Assembly: GCF_010730055.1 (NCBI RefSeq)
Contig: NZ_AP022575.1
Location: 3,720,001-3,784,000, forward strand
Source: Mycobacterium shinjukuense
GTDB taxonomy: Bacteria; Actinomycetota; Actinomycetes; Mycobacteriales; Mycobacteriaceae
DNA length: 64,000 nt
Direction: 5' to 3'
The notes beneath the pieces are model-generated. The model did no database searches, had not been told where the DNA came from, and saw only the letters and a list, made by a program, of their open reading frames with translations. The translations under genes and the position numbers were made by a program. Shown here one piece after another: positions 54,490-61,976 of this stretch; the first letter of the stretch is position 1; every line of letters starts with the position of its first letter.

Positions 54490-55113
54490 GTGGCCGAATA
54501 CACCTTGCCCGACTTGGACTGGGATTACGGAGCGCTGGAGCCGCACATCTCGGGTCAGATCAACGAGCTGCATCACAGCAAGCACCACGCCACCTACGTC
54601 AAGGGCGCCAACGACGCCGTCGCCAAACTGGCAGAGGCTCGCGCCCAGGACGACCACTCGGCGATCCTGCTGAACGAAAAGAATCTGGCTTTCAACCTCG
54701 CCGGTCACGTCAATCACACCATCTGGTGGAAGAACCTGTCCCCCGACGGCGGTGACAAGCCGACCGGCGAACTGGCCGCGGCCATTGACGACTCGTTCGG
54801 CTCGTTCGATAAGTTTCGTGCGCAGTTCCACGCGGCCGCTACCACCGTGCAGGGGTCGGGCTGGGCGGCGCTGGGCTGGGACACGCTGGCCGGCAAGCTG
54901 TTGATCTTCCAGGTGTATGACCATCAGACCAACTTCCCGCTGGGAATCATTCCGTTGCTGCTCCTCGACATGTGGGAGCACGCCTTCTACCTGCAGTACA
55001 AAAATGTCAAAGTCGACTTCGCCAAGGCGTTCTGGAACGTCGTGAACTGGGCGGACGTGCAGTCGCGCTACGCGGCGGCGACCTCGAAAACCCAGGGGCT
55101 GATATTCGGCTGA
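54490..55113 (+). CDS. sodA: Superoxide dismutase SodA (Fe-type by key residue)
   Basis: Fe/Mn-family superoxide dismutase of 207 residues; in M. tuberculosis it is abundant and exported without a signal peptide by a SecA2-dependent route. Metal ligands His28, His76, Asp160 and His164 are all present. His145 in VYDHQTNF matches the iron-dependent M. tuberculosis enzyme, whereas Mn enzymes usually carry Gln at that position, so iron is the predicted metal. The start is the GTG at 54490 behind GAAGGAAGGAAT; an ATG five bases upstream is out of frame. The next functional neighbour is a riboswitch-controlled manganese transporter homologue, which suggests a metal and oxidative stress theme. Confidence 0.97.
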   Translation: MAEYTLPDLDWDYGALEPHISGQINELHHSKHHATYVKGANDAVAKLAEARAQDDHSAILLNEKNLAFNLAGHVNHTIWWKNLSPDGGDKPTGELAAAIDDSFGSFDKFRAQFHAAATTVQGSGWAALGWDTLAGKLLIFQVYDHQTNFPLGIIPLLLLDMWEHAFYLQYKNVKVDFAKAFWNVVNWADVQSRYAAATSKTQGLIFG

Positions 55114-55324
55114 GCCCGGTGCGCCCGGCGTGGGCGCCGCGCCGGATCGCGCGGCGCCCTCGCCGTGAGTCAGGCCCTCATGTGTCCATTTTGTGAACTC
55201 GGCGATGGGTAGCCGTGTCGAGTTGCGGGGGCGCGTAACCCGCCCGCATGCTTGGTTATTCGAGCTACCATTTACTGGAGCTGCCAACGTGGTCAATTCG
55301 GACGGAGGCGTTTCGGAGGGCGAC

Positions 55325-55858
55325 ATGAATGCTGGGTCAAGTCGACCTATAGGGGTTGCCCCCTTTCATTCTCGTGGCGCCCTGAAGGGATTTGTCATCT
55401 CCGGACGCTGGCCGGATTCGACGAAAGAGTGGGCGCAGCTGTTGATGGTGGCGGTTCGGGTGGCTTCGTTGCCCGGCTTGCTTGCCACCACAACCGTTTT
55501 CGGAGCCCGCGAGGAGTTGCCCGACGAACCCGCGCCGGGCACCGTCGGGCTGGTGCTGGCCGAGGGCACCGTCTTCGGCGAATCCGCCATTCAGCCAGGA
55601 TATTTCGCTGACCACCAGCCGCCCGCCTTGCTGATGCTGCATCCGCCCTCGGAAACGACGCCGTCGTTGCCGGAATGCGCGGGGGCCGCTTCCGGGTGTG
55701 TGCTGCTGCCCGGTTTGCCGTATCTGGGCTTGGAGCATCGGGCCGCCTGGGTGGAGGCGGAAGCCGACGGCACCATCACCTCGATGGTGAGCCGTGTCGG
55801 CGTGGATCCGATCAGCCATCCAGACACCGCGATTCTGGCAATGCTGCTTGCGGCATAA
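55325..55858 (+). CDS. Conserved hypothetical protein, Rv3847 homologue
   Basis: Cytosolic protein of 177 residues, the same length as in M. tuberculosis. The ATG at 55325 has GGAGGGCG directly before it; the open 44 codons upstream are not conserved. Visible features: a strongly conserved core (SRGALKGFVISGRWPDSTKEWAQLLMVAVRVASLPGLL), an acidic/Pro segment (REELPDEPAPGTVGLVLAEGTVFGES) and the C-terminal PISHPDTAILAMLLAA. No signal peptide, membrane helix or catalytic motif is recognisable. It stands between sodA and the riboswitch-controlled transporter. Function unknown. Confidence 0.85.
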   Translation: MNAGSSRPIGVAPFHSRGALKGFVISGRWPDSTKEWAQLLMVAVRVASLPGLLATTTVFGAREELPDEPAPGTVGLVLAEGTVFGESAIQPGYFADHQPPALLMLHPPSETTPSLPECAGAASGCVLLPGLPYLGLEHRAAWVEAEADGTITSMVSRVGVDPISHPDTAILAMLLAA

Positions 55859-55965
55859 GGGAATTCGAACGAATTAGTTCAGCCCACGAAGTAACAATAG
55901 GTTCGGCCGTCCGAACTTCGCCGCCCGCCTGGCGCACGCCACAATTGTCCGCTAGCCTGGGGGCG

Positions 55966-56060
55966 TCAGCGAAGGGGAGTAGCCCCGAATCGTCGAGTCG
56001 ACATACTGGCAGACAGCCCGGCCGGCGAACCGTTGCGACGGTGGGTGAGACTTCGACCGA
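55966..56060 (+). ncRNA. yybP-ykoY manganese riboswitch
   Basis: The conserved blocks of the class occur in order and at fitting spacing: GAAGGGGAGTAGCC (55971-55984), GTCGACATACTGG (55997-56009), CCCGGCCGGCG near 56018-56028, and GGTGGGTGAGACTT (56040-56053). In the known Mn aptamer the GGGGAGUA and ACAUACU loops form the metal site. After it, TTCGAC (56052-56057) can pair with GTCGAA (56092-56097) next to the AAAGG ribosome-binding site, which suggests translational control: the hairpin would hide the site when Mn is low, and Mn binding would free it. The transporter ATG follows at 56110. Confidence 0.88.
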
Positions 56061-56109
56061 TGTTCGATGACCGACAGGTCGTCGACCACGCGTCGAAAGG
56101 TTGCCCGTC

Positions 56110-56808
56110 ATGCTCGCCGCCACACTGCTGAGCCTCGGGGTGGTCTTTCTTGCCGAGCTCGGCGATAGGTCCCAGCTGATCACCATGACCTATGCGCTGC
56201 GCTACCGCTGGTGGGTGGTGCTGCTCGGGGTGGCGATCGCCGCGTCCACCATGCACGGGGTCTCCGTGGCGGCCGGTCATTTTCTGGGCGCCGCGCTGCC
56301 GGCTCGGCCGATGGCGATCGCCTCGGCGATCGCCTTCCTGGTTTTCGCGGCGTGGACCTGGCGCGAAGGCGCGGCGCGCGACGCCGGCAACGTATCGGCC
56401 GCTGGTGAACCCCGGTTTGCGCTGCTCACCGTGGTGTCGTCATTCGTGCTGGCCGAAGCCAGCGACAAGACCACGCTGGCGACGGTGATGTTGGCCAGCG
56501 ATCACAATTGGGCCGGTGTCTGGCTGGGCACCACGCTTGGCATGATCGTGGCTGACGGGCTCGCCGTCGGGGTGGGATTGCTGCTGCATCAACGGTTGCC
56601 CGAGCGGCTGCTGCACGCCCTGGCCAGTCTGATGTTTCTGGTCTTCGGGCTGTGGATGCTGTTCGACGACGCGTTGGGATGGCGCGCGGCCGCCATCGCG
56701 GTCACCGGAGCGGCGGTGCTGGTCGCGGCGACTGGGTGCACCGCGCAAACTCTTCGGAGGCGGCGTGCGACGGCTGGGACCTCCCGCGGGTCGGGGGATG
56801 TCGGCTAA
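56110..56808 (+). CDS. UPF0016/GDT1 family membrane protein, probable manganese exporter
   Basis: Protein of 232 residues with six membrane helices in two halves. Each half carries the family's acidic motif: AELGDRSQL near residue 17 (E-x-G-D-R-S) and AEASDKTTL near residue 117 (E-x-S-D-K-T, with Ser in place of the usual Gly). Family members (TMEM165, Gdt1, bacterial MneA) move Mn2+ or Ca2+. The ATG at 56110 has AAAGG 9 nt upstream; the TTG at 56101 would abut that site and is unlikely. A manganese riboswitch in the leader strongly supports Mn export. It corresponds to Rv3848, which is annotated as longer in M. tuberculosis. It lies downstream of sodA and the Rv3847 homologue. Confidence 0.9.
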   Translation: MLAATLLSLGVVFLAELGDRSQLITMTYALRYRWWVVLLGVAIAASTMHGVSVAAGHFLGAALPARPMAIASAIAFLVFAAWTWREGAARDAGNVSAAGEPRFALLTVVSSFVLAEASDKTTLATVMLASDHNWAGVWLGTTLGMIVADGLAVGVGLLLHQRLPERLLHALASLMFLVFGLWMLFDDALGWRAAAIAVTGAAVLVAATGCTAQTLRRRRATAGTSRGSGDVG

Positions 56809-57271
56809 CCGGCGGGTGACCGCACGCACCCCACCCAGCCCAGGCATCCCAGCCGTCCCTGGGTTGGTTCGGGAGCCTCTCCGGCGGCGCCGCGGGTCGC
56901 TGGGCGGGCGCCCCGCGATGCCGGACAGCAAATGCCGGTTTCGCCGGGTCCCCGCGGTGTGCTGGTTGCCCAACGTTGGTTGAACCCTTCCGACAACGGC
57001 CAGCCGACCCCGCCTCCCAGGATGAGCAGGATAAAACGCCGAGCACGTTCTCGGCGGGTATTCTGCGGATAACCTGTGAAATCCGTTCATCTTGTGGACA
57101 CCCAGCGCGATCGGTTGGAGGCTCATAGAGGCCGTCTTCACCGGCCACGCGGCACCCCGTCAGCCGATCCGGTCAGGTTTGCACTTGGTTGTGAACACAA
57201 CTGTCGCTACCATGATCAGCAAATACATCTAGATAATCGTTAGCCCTTTCAGCCAGGTGGAGGTCATATCG
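56809..57271 (+). promoter_or_regulatory. 463-bp region upstream of espR
   Basis: No gene is supported. The GC-rich left part may be transporter 3' sequence; TGCGGATAA (57064-57072) and TGTGGACAC (57093-57101) are one mismatch from DnaA boxes. TTGGTT (57185-57190), 17 bp and TACCAT (57208-57213) form a candidate SigA promoter with a leader of about 50 nt. The palindrome GTTGTG-AA-CACAAC lies in its spacer. A/T-rich AAATACATCTAGATAATCG follows, then GGTGGAGG, the espR ribosome-binding site. Confidence 0.5.
57188..57201. promoter_or_regulatory. Operator-like palindrome in the espR promoter
   Basis: GTTGTG-AA-CACAAC: exact 6-bp arms with a 2-bp centre, located between the candidate -35 (57185-57190) and -10 (57208-57213) of espR. 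A dimeric regulator bound here would block the promoter. The binding protein is unknown. Confidence 0.4.
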
Positions 57272-57670
57272 ATGAGCACGACATTTGCTGCCCGCTTGAA
57301 CCGCCTGTTTGACACGGTGTATCCACCCGGACGCGGGGCGCACACCTCCGCGGAGGTGATCGCCGCGCTCAAGGCGGAGGGCATCACGATGTCGGCTCCG
57401 TACCTATCGCAGCTACGTTCCGGCAACCGCACCAACCCATCGGCGGCGACCATGGCCGCCCTCGCCAACTTCTTCCGCATCAAGCCCGCCTACTTCACCG
57501 ACGACGAATACTACGAGAAGCTCGACAAGGAACTGCAGTGGCTGGCCACCATGCGTGACGACGCCGTGCGCCGGGTCGCGTCCAAGATCCAGGATTTGTC
57601 GCCCCAGGCGCAACAGCAGGTTCTGGAGCGGATCGATGAGCTGCGCCGCACGGAGGGGCTCGACGCTTAG
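57272..57670 (+). CDS. espR: Nucleoid-associated regulator EspR
   Basis: DNA-binding protein of 132 residues, equal to M. tuberculosis EspR, which activates espACD for ESX-1 and binds many loci to shape the chromosome. The atypical helix-turn-helix covers about residues 1-85 (MSTTFAARLNRLFDTVYPPGRG, AEVIAALKAEGITMSAPYLSQLRSGNRTNP), where the recognition segment APYLSQLRSGNR is conserved. The C-terminal dimerisation helices follow (KLDKELQWLATMRDDAVRR, QQQVLERIDELRR) and diverge more. The ATG at 57272 has GGTGGAGG upstream. It lies in a plus-strand series with the Rv3850 homologue, the Rv3851 homologue and hns. Confidence 0.97.
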   Translation: MSTTFAARLNRLFDTVYPPGRGAHTSAEVIAALKAEGITMSAPYLSQLRSGNRTNPSAATMAALANFFRIKPAYFTDDEYYEKLDKELQWLATMRDDAVRRVASKIQDLSPQAQQQVLERIDELRRTEGLDA

Positions 57671-57776
57671 ACCCGCTGCCCTGACGGCTTGGCGGCGGCC
57701 CACCCCGATTAGGGTTGGCCCAGCGATCGCGCATCCGCATCGCGATAGTCCACGAGATACCGGGAGGCGGCCGGCA

Positions 57777-58433
57777 ATGGGCCTGTTCCGCAAGCGAAGG
57801 AGCCGCGCTACGCGTCGTGCCGAAGCCCGCGCGCTCAGGGCCCGCGCCCGCCTGGAGGCCAGGCTGGCCGCTAAAAACGAGAAGCGCCGCATCAAGGCCG
57901 CCCAGCGAGCCGAGACGAAGGCCCTCAAGGCACGGCTCAAGGCCCAGCGGGACAGCGACCGGGCGGCGCTGAAAGTCGCCGAAACCCAACTCAAGGTGGC
58001 GCGCGAAGGTAGGTTGCTCTCGCCCACCCGAATTCGACGTCTGCTCGCGGTGTCTCGGCTGCTCGCGCCGATCCTCACGCCGCTGATATACCGGGCCGCC
58101 ATGGCGGCGCGCGGGCTGATCGATCAACGCCGCGCGGACCGGCTGGGGATTCCGCTGGCCCAACTCGGCCGGTTCTCCGGGCACGGCGCGCGATTGTCGG
58201 CACGGATCGCGGGCGCGGAACAGTCGCTGCGGACGGTGCGGGAAAAGAAGCCGAGGGACGCCGAGACCCAGCAGTTCGTGACGGCCATCACCGAGCGGCT
58301 GACCGCTCTGTCGGCGGCGGTCGGCGCTGCCGAAAACATGCCGTCGGCCCGGCGCCGCGACGCCCACTCCGCGATCTCGTCGCAGCTCGACGGCATCGAG
58401 GCCGACCTGATGGCTCGGCTCGGATTGACCTAA
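57777..58433 (+). CDS. Basic coiled-coil protein of unknown function, Rv3850 homologue
   Basis: Protein of 218 residues, the same length as in M. tuberculosis. The first 80 residues are extremely basic with a heptad-like Arg/Lys/Ala pattern (RKRRSRATRRAEARALRARARLEARLAAKNEKRRIKAAQRAE), probably a long charged coiled coil able to contact nucleic acid or membrane. A hydrophobic segment (RLLAPILTPLIYRAAMAARGLI) follows near residues 100-120, then a helical C-terminus. GGGAGG precedes the ATG at 57777. The next gene starts 12 nt downstream. Function unknown; the neighbours espR and hns are nucleoid proteins. Confidence 0.88.
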   Translation: MGLFRKRRSRATRRAEARALRARARLEARLAAKNEKRRIKAAQRAETKALKARLKAQRDSDRAALKVAETQLKVAREGRLLSPTRIRRLLAVSRLLAPILTPLIYRAAMAARGLIDQRRADRLGIPLAQLGRFSGHGARLSARIAGAEQSLRTVREKKPRDAETQQFVTAITERLTALSAAVGAAENMPSARRRDAHSAISSQLDGIEADLMARLGLT

Positions 58434-58445
58434 CCGGCCGAAACG

Positions 58446-58736
58446 ATGACTTCGCTGCGCGCCATCCCACGACGGGCCACCCGGATCGTCGCCGGACGAC
58501 ACCGCCTACCGGTGAGGCGGCTGCTGTCGGCGTGGGTGGCGCTGCTGCTGGCCGTGGCGTTGCTCACGACGCCGACCACGGAGGTGGCCGCCGCGCAGGC
58601 CGGGCCCACCATCGGATGGCATCGGCCCGCCGCCGACGCTCGCGGCGGCGACGACGTGCCGGCCTGGCCGTTCGCGCTCGGCACGGTGGCAGCGGTCGCC
58701 GCGGCCGCATTGTGGGCGGCGCGACGCAAACCCTGA
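58446..58736 (+). CDS. Small membrane protein, Rv3851 homologue
   Basis: Protein of 96 residues with two membrane helices (LLSAWVALLLAVALLTTP at about 27-44, and FALGTVAAVAAAALWAA near the C-terminus) separated by a hydrophilic loop that begins TEVAAAQAGP; the first helix could be a signal peptide. The N-terminus is Arg-rich (RAIPRRATRIVAGRHR). The ATG at 58446 is 12 nt after the Rv3850 homologue, so the two are probably co-transcribed. The function is not known. Confidence 0.8.
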   Translation: MTSLRAIPRRATRIVAGRHRLPVRRLLSAWVALLLAVALLTTPTTEVAAAQAGPTIGWHRPAADARGGDDVPAWPFALGTVAAVAAAALWAARRKP

Positions 58737-58824
58737 TGCCAAGGTAGCCGCGACGACGCAGCGATCTGTCCTGGCATGATGGGACCCGGCGACAGCAACG
58801 ACGAAGCTGCAAAGGAGCGGCCGC

Positions 58825-59235
58825 ATGGCAGACCCGCAGGATCGACCCGACAGCGAACCCGGGGGGGCATCGCAGCCACCGGCCAAACGGCAGCCGGCCA
58901 AGAAGGCCGCAAAGGCCCCCGCCAAGAAAGCCCCCGCGAAGAAGGGGCCGGCGAAAAAAGCGCCCGCCAAGAAGGCTCCCGCCAAGCGTCCCGAACCCGT
59001 GCCCCCGAAGCTGGCAAAGCCGCCCGTCGGGCAGCAGATCGAAACCAACGGCCAGCTTGGCGCTGCCGCTAAAGATGCTGCGGCACAAGCAAAGTCAACC
59101 GTGGACAGGGCCAAAAACCCGCTTCCCCAAAACGGATCGCGGCCGTCACCGAGGAATTTCCCCGTGCCAGTGATAATTGCGATCACCCTCAGCCTGTTGG
59201 CCATCCTGCTGGTCCGGCAACTGCGCCGCCACTGA
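58825..59235 (+). CDS. hns: H1-like/Hns-type protein with C-terminal membrane helix (Rv3852 homologue)
   Basis: Protein of 136 residues. Residues 18-55 consist of AKK-type repeats ([20 protein letters not shown]) like the tails of histone H1, which bind DNA without much sequence preference. A neutral middle segment follows, and the last 25 residues form a membrane helix ([19 protein letters not shown]) ending in RQLRRH, which would tether the DNA-binding tail to the membrane, as shown for the M. tuberculosis protein. The ATG has AAAGGAG at 8 nt. It starts 88 bp after the Rv3851 homologue. Despite the name it is unrelated to enterobacterial H-NS. Confidence 0.92.
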   Translation: MADPQDRPDSEPGGASQPPAKRQPAKKAAKAPAKKAPAKKGPAKKAPAKKAPAKRPEPVPPKLAKPPVGQQIETNGQLGAAAKDAAAQAKSTVDRAKNPLPQNGSRPSPRNFPVPVIIAITLSLLAILLVRQLRRH

Positions 59236-59252
59236 ACACCGGTGGCACCACG

Positions 59253-59741
59253 ATGACCGTGTCCTTCCGGCCCACCGCCGACTTGGTCGATGATATCGGG
59301 CCCGATGTGCGCAGCTGCGACCTCCAGTTCCGGCAGTTCGGCGGCCGCAGCGAGTTCGCCGGCCCCATCAGCACCGTGCGATGTTTCCAGGACAACGCGC
59401 TGCTGAAGTCGGTTCTCTCCCAACCGGGTGCCGGTGGGGTGCTGGTGATCGACGGTGCCGGGTCGCTGCACACCGCGTTGGTCGGCGACGTCATCGCCGA
59501 ATCGGCGCGTTGCAACGGCTGGGCCGGCCTGGTCGTGTATGGCGCGGTGCGCGACGCCGCCGCCCTGCGCAGCATCGACATCGGCATCAAGGCGCTGGGC
59601 ACCAATCCCCGCAAGAGCACCAAGACCGGTGCGGGGGAACGCGACGTCGAGGTTACCTTGGGCGGTGTGACGTTCGTGCCAGGCGAGATCGCCTACAGCG
59701 ACGACGACGGGATCGTCGTCGTCTCCGCCGACGCGAGCTAA
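59253..59741 (+). CDS. rraA: RraA family protein (ribonuclease E activity regulator-like; formerly MenG)
   Basis: Protein of 162 residues of the RraA fold. Conserved blocks are [81 protein letters not shown] and [14 protein letters not shown]. The GDVIAESA plus RD pair also occurs in the HMG/CHA aldolase branch, but its chain length suits the RraA group. Old annotations as MenG (menaquinone methylase) are not supported by this fold. The ATG at 59253 is 17 nt after hns; the stop is 3 nt from the convergent ethA stop, leaving almost no room for terminators. Confidence 0.92.
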   Translation: MTVSFRPTADLVDDIGPDVRSCDLQFRQFGGRSEFAGPISTVRCFQDNALLKSVLSQPGAGGVLVIDGAGSLHTALVGDVIAESARCNGWAGLVVYGAVRDAAALRSIDIGIKALGTNPRKSTKTGAGERDVEVTLGGVTFVPGEIAYSDDDGIVVVSADAS

Positions 59742-59744
59742 ATG

Positions 59745-61214
59745 CTAAACCGGCACCGGAGCTTGCTTTTTGGCGAACCGCAGACCCTCGTCGTCGATCT
59801 TGCCGCGCCGGATCAGGTGGATGTCGCGCAGGTAGTTCTGGTTTAGCCGCCACGGCGTGCGCGAACCCTGCTTGGGCAGCTCGTGCAGGGAGCGCAGCAC
59901 GTAACCCGGGGTGAACTCCATGAACGGTCGTTCCTGGACATCGGAACCCGGACGCTCGACCTCCACGGTGTCAAACCCATTGGCGTCCATGTAGTTCAAC
60001 AGACGACAGACGAACTCGGACACCAGGTCAGCTTTCAGGGTCCACGACGCATTGGTGTATCCGACCGTGTAGGCCATGTTCGGGATGCCAGACAGCATCA
60101 TGCCCTTGTAGGCCATGGTCTGGGTGAGGTCCACGGGTTCGCCGTCGATGCTGGCCGTCGCCCCGCCAAAGAGCTGCAAATTCAAACCCGTTGCGGTGAT
60201 GATGATGTCGGCCGACAGTTCGCGACCCGAGTTGAGCCGAATACCGGTTGGGATGAACCGGTCGATGGTGTCGGTGACGACCTCGACCTGCCCGTGTCGG
60301 ATGGCGCGGAACAGGTCACCGTTGGGCACCAGGCACAGCCGCTGCTCCCACGGGTTGTAGTGCGGGCCGAAGTGCTTGCGCACGTCGTAGCCCTGCGGGA
60401 GCTGACGCTGGGCCAAACCCATGAACATTTTCCGCATGCGGCGCGGCCACTTCTGGCAGGCCGCGTACACCGCGGCCTGGCGTAGCACGTTCTTCCACCG
60501 AACCGCGGTATAGGCCACCTTCGGGGGCAGCCAGCGGTTGAGCCGTTCGGCGATGCTGTCGCGGTCTGGCTGGGACACGATGTAGGTCGGGGAGCGCTGC
60601 AGCATGGTGACATGTTTGGCACCGGAATTCACCAGTGCGGGCACAAGGGTGACGGCGGTGGCGCCGCTGCCGATCACGACGATGTTCTTGTCGGCATAGT
60701 CGAGGTCTTCGGGCCAGTGCTGCGGATGGATGATCGGGCCGGTGTAGTCCTGCGAGCCGGCGAACTTCGGCAGGTAGCCCTGCTCGTAGTTGTAGTAGCC
60801 GCTGCACAGGAACAGGAACGAGCAGCTGAGCGTGCTCGGCGTGCCATCGCGGTCGATGTGCACGGTCCAGCGACGCTCGCCGCTCGACCAGTCGGCACTG
60901 ACCACCTTGTGGTTGAACCGGATGTGCTTGTCGATGCCGTACATGGCCGCCGTGCTCTTGACGTATTCCAGGATCGGCCCGCCGTCGGCGATGGCCTGGC
61001 GGTCGGTCCACGGGCGGAACCGAAAGCCTAACGTGTACATGTCGGAATCGGAGCGAATGCCGGGGTAGCGAAACAGGTCCCAGGTGCCGCCCATGACCGC
61101 CCGCTTTTCCAGGATGGCGTAGCTCTTGGTCGGGCAGCGAGCTTGCAAGTGCCAGGCCGCGCTCACCCCCGAGATGCCGGCGCCCACGATCACCACGTCC
61201 AGGTGCTCAGTCAT
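59745..61214 (-). CDS. ethA: Baeyer-Villiger flavin monooxygenase EthA (ethionamide activator)
   Basis: FAD- and NADPH-dependent monooxygenase of 489 residues, equal to M. tuberculosis EthA, which oxidises ketones and activates the prodrugs ethionamide and thiacetazone. The FAD motif VVIVGAGISG is at residues 7-16, a Baeyer-Villiger-like fingerprint is near FNHKVVSADWS to FLCSGYYNYEQGY, and the NADPH motif IVVIGSGATAV is at about 184-194. The C-terminal half (DIIITATGLNLQLFGGA, AYTVGYTNASWTLKADL) matches EthA closely. No truncation is seen. The ATG at 61214 is chosen by homology. Transcription from the 86-bp ethA-ethR gap is presumably repressed by EthR at the operator 61236-61282. Confidence 0.97.
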   Translation of the reverse strand: MTEHLDVVIVGAGISGVSAAWHLQARCPTKSYAILEKRAVMGGTWDLFRYPGIRSDSDMYTLGFRFRPWTDRQAIADGGPILEYVKSTAAMYGIDKHIRFNHKVVSADWSSGERRWTVHIDRDGTPSTLSCSFLFLCSGYYNYEQGYLPKFAGSQDYTGPIIHPQHWPEDLDYADKNIVVIGSGATAVTLVPALVNSGAKHVTMLQRSPTYIVSQPDRDSIAERLNRWLPPKVAYTAVRWKNVLRQAAVYAACQKWPRRMRKMFMGLAQRQLPQGYDVRKHFGPHYNPWEQRLCLVPNGDLFRAIRHGQVEVVTDTIDRFIPTGIRLNSGRELSADIIITATGLNLQLFGGATASIDGEPVDLTQTMAYKGMMLSGIPNMAYTVGYTNASWTLKADLVSEFVCRLLNYMDANGFDTVEVERPGSDVQERPFMEFTPGYVLRSLHELPKQGSRTPWRLNQNYLRDIHLIRRGKIDDEGLRFAKKQAPVPV

Positions 61215-61235
61215 CTGACCCATGAAGGCACGGTA

Positions 61236-61282
61236 TCAACGCTATGTCGAGGTCGTCAACGTAGTGTCGAAAGTCTCGACAC
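61236..61282. promoter_or_regulatory. EthR operator in the ethA-ethR intergenic region
   Basis: Two direct repeats with a 20-bp period, TCAACGCTATGTCGA (61236-61250) and TCAACGTAGTGTCGA (61256-61270), agree at 12 of 15 positions. The second runs into the perfect inverted repeat GTGTCGA-AAGTC-TCGACAC (61264-61282). Repeated GTCGA cores agree with the extended M. tuberculosis EthR site, where several dimers bind cooperatively. Confidence 0.8.
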
Positions 61283-61300
61283 GGAGTAAGCTTGCCCGTC

Positions 61301-61945
61301 GTGACCACCTCTGCCGCTAGCCAGCCCGCACTCCACCGCGGTCGGCGCAGTGCCCGGCCATCCGGCGACGATCGCGAACTGGCGATCTTGGCCACCGCCG
61401 AGAGCCTTCTCGCGGAGCGGCCATTGGCCGACATCTCGGTCGACGGCCTGGCCAAAGGTGCCGGCATCTCCCGGCCGACGTTTTACTTCTATTTCCCGTC
61501 CAAGGAAGCGGTGCTGTTGACGCTGCTGGATCGGGTGATCAACGAGGCCGACTCCGCGCTGGAAGCCCTCATCGAACATCCGGCCGATCGGGACACCATG
61601 TGGCGCACCGGGATCAACGTGTTCTTCGAGACGTTCGGCGCGCACAAGGCGGTGACCCGGGCGGCGCAGGTCGCCGCGGCGACCAATGCCGAGGTCCGCG
61701 AGCTGTGGTCGACCTTCATGCAGAAATGGATCAACTACACCGCCGCCGTGATCGACGCGGAGCGCGAGCGCGGGGCCGCGCCCCACACCCTGCCGTCCCA
61801 GGAGCTCGCCACCGCGCTGAACCTGATGAACGAGCGGACGTTGTGCGCATCGTTTGCTGCCGAGCAGCCCTGCATCCCGGAACCGCACGTGGTGGACACC
61901 CTGGTGCACATCTGGGTCAGCAGCATCTACGGCGCGGCCAGCTAG
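61301..61945 (+). CDS. ethR: TetR-family repressor EthR
   Basis: TetR-type repressor of 214 residues that controls ethA. The N-terminal helix-turn-helix is ILATAESLLAERPLADISVDGLAKGAGISRPTFYFYFPSKEAVLL, with recognition helix GISRPTFYFYF. The large hydrophobic ligand pocket lies in the C-terminal domain (MWRTGINVFFETFG, WINYTAAVIDAERERGAAP, LNLMNERTLCASFA). The GTG at 61301 gives VTTSAASQ as in other EthR proteins. TAAGCT (61287-61292), a TANNNT-type -10, ends 8 nt before the GTG, so the mRNA may be leaderless. It diverges from ethA with the operator between them, giving autoregulation. Confidence 0.95.
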   Translation: MTTSAASQPALHRGRRSARPSGDDRELAILATAESLLAERPLADISVDGLAKGAGISRPTFYFYFPSKEAVLLTLLDRVINEADSALEALIEHPADRDTMWRTGINVFFETFGAHKAVTRAAQVAAATNAEVRELWSTFMQKWINYTAAVIDAERERGAAPHTLPSQELATALNLMNERTLCASFAAEQPCIPEPHVVDTLVHIWVSSIYGAAS

Positions 61946-61976
61946 CTGGTAGCGAGCCGGGCAGCCCGTCGGGTAG

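Noticed and set aside
54485..54673. Alternative ATG-started frame over the sodA start
   Set aside because: It is out of frame with SodA and encodes a Pro/Thr/Ser-rich shadow peptide; the SodA frame from GTG 54490 is conserved.
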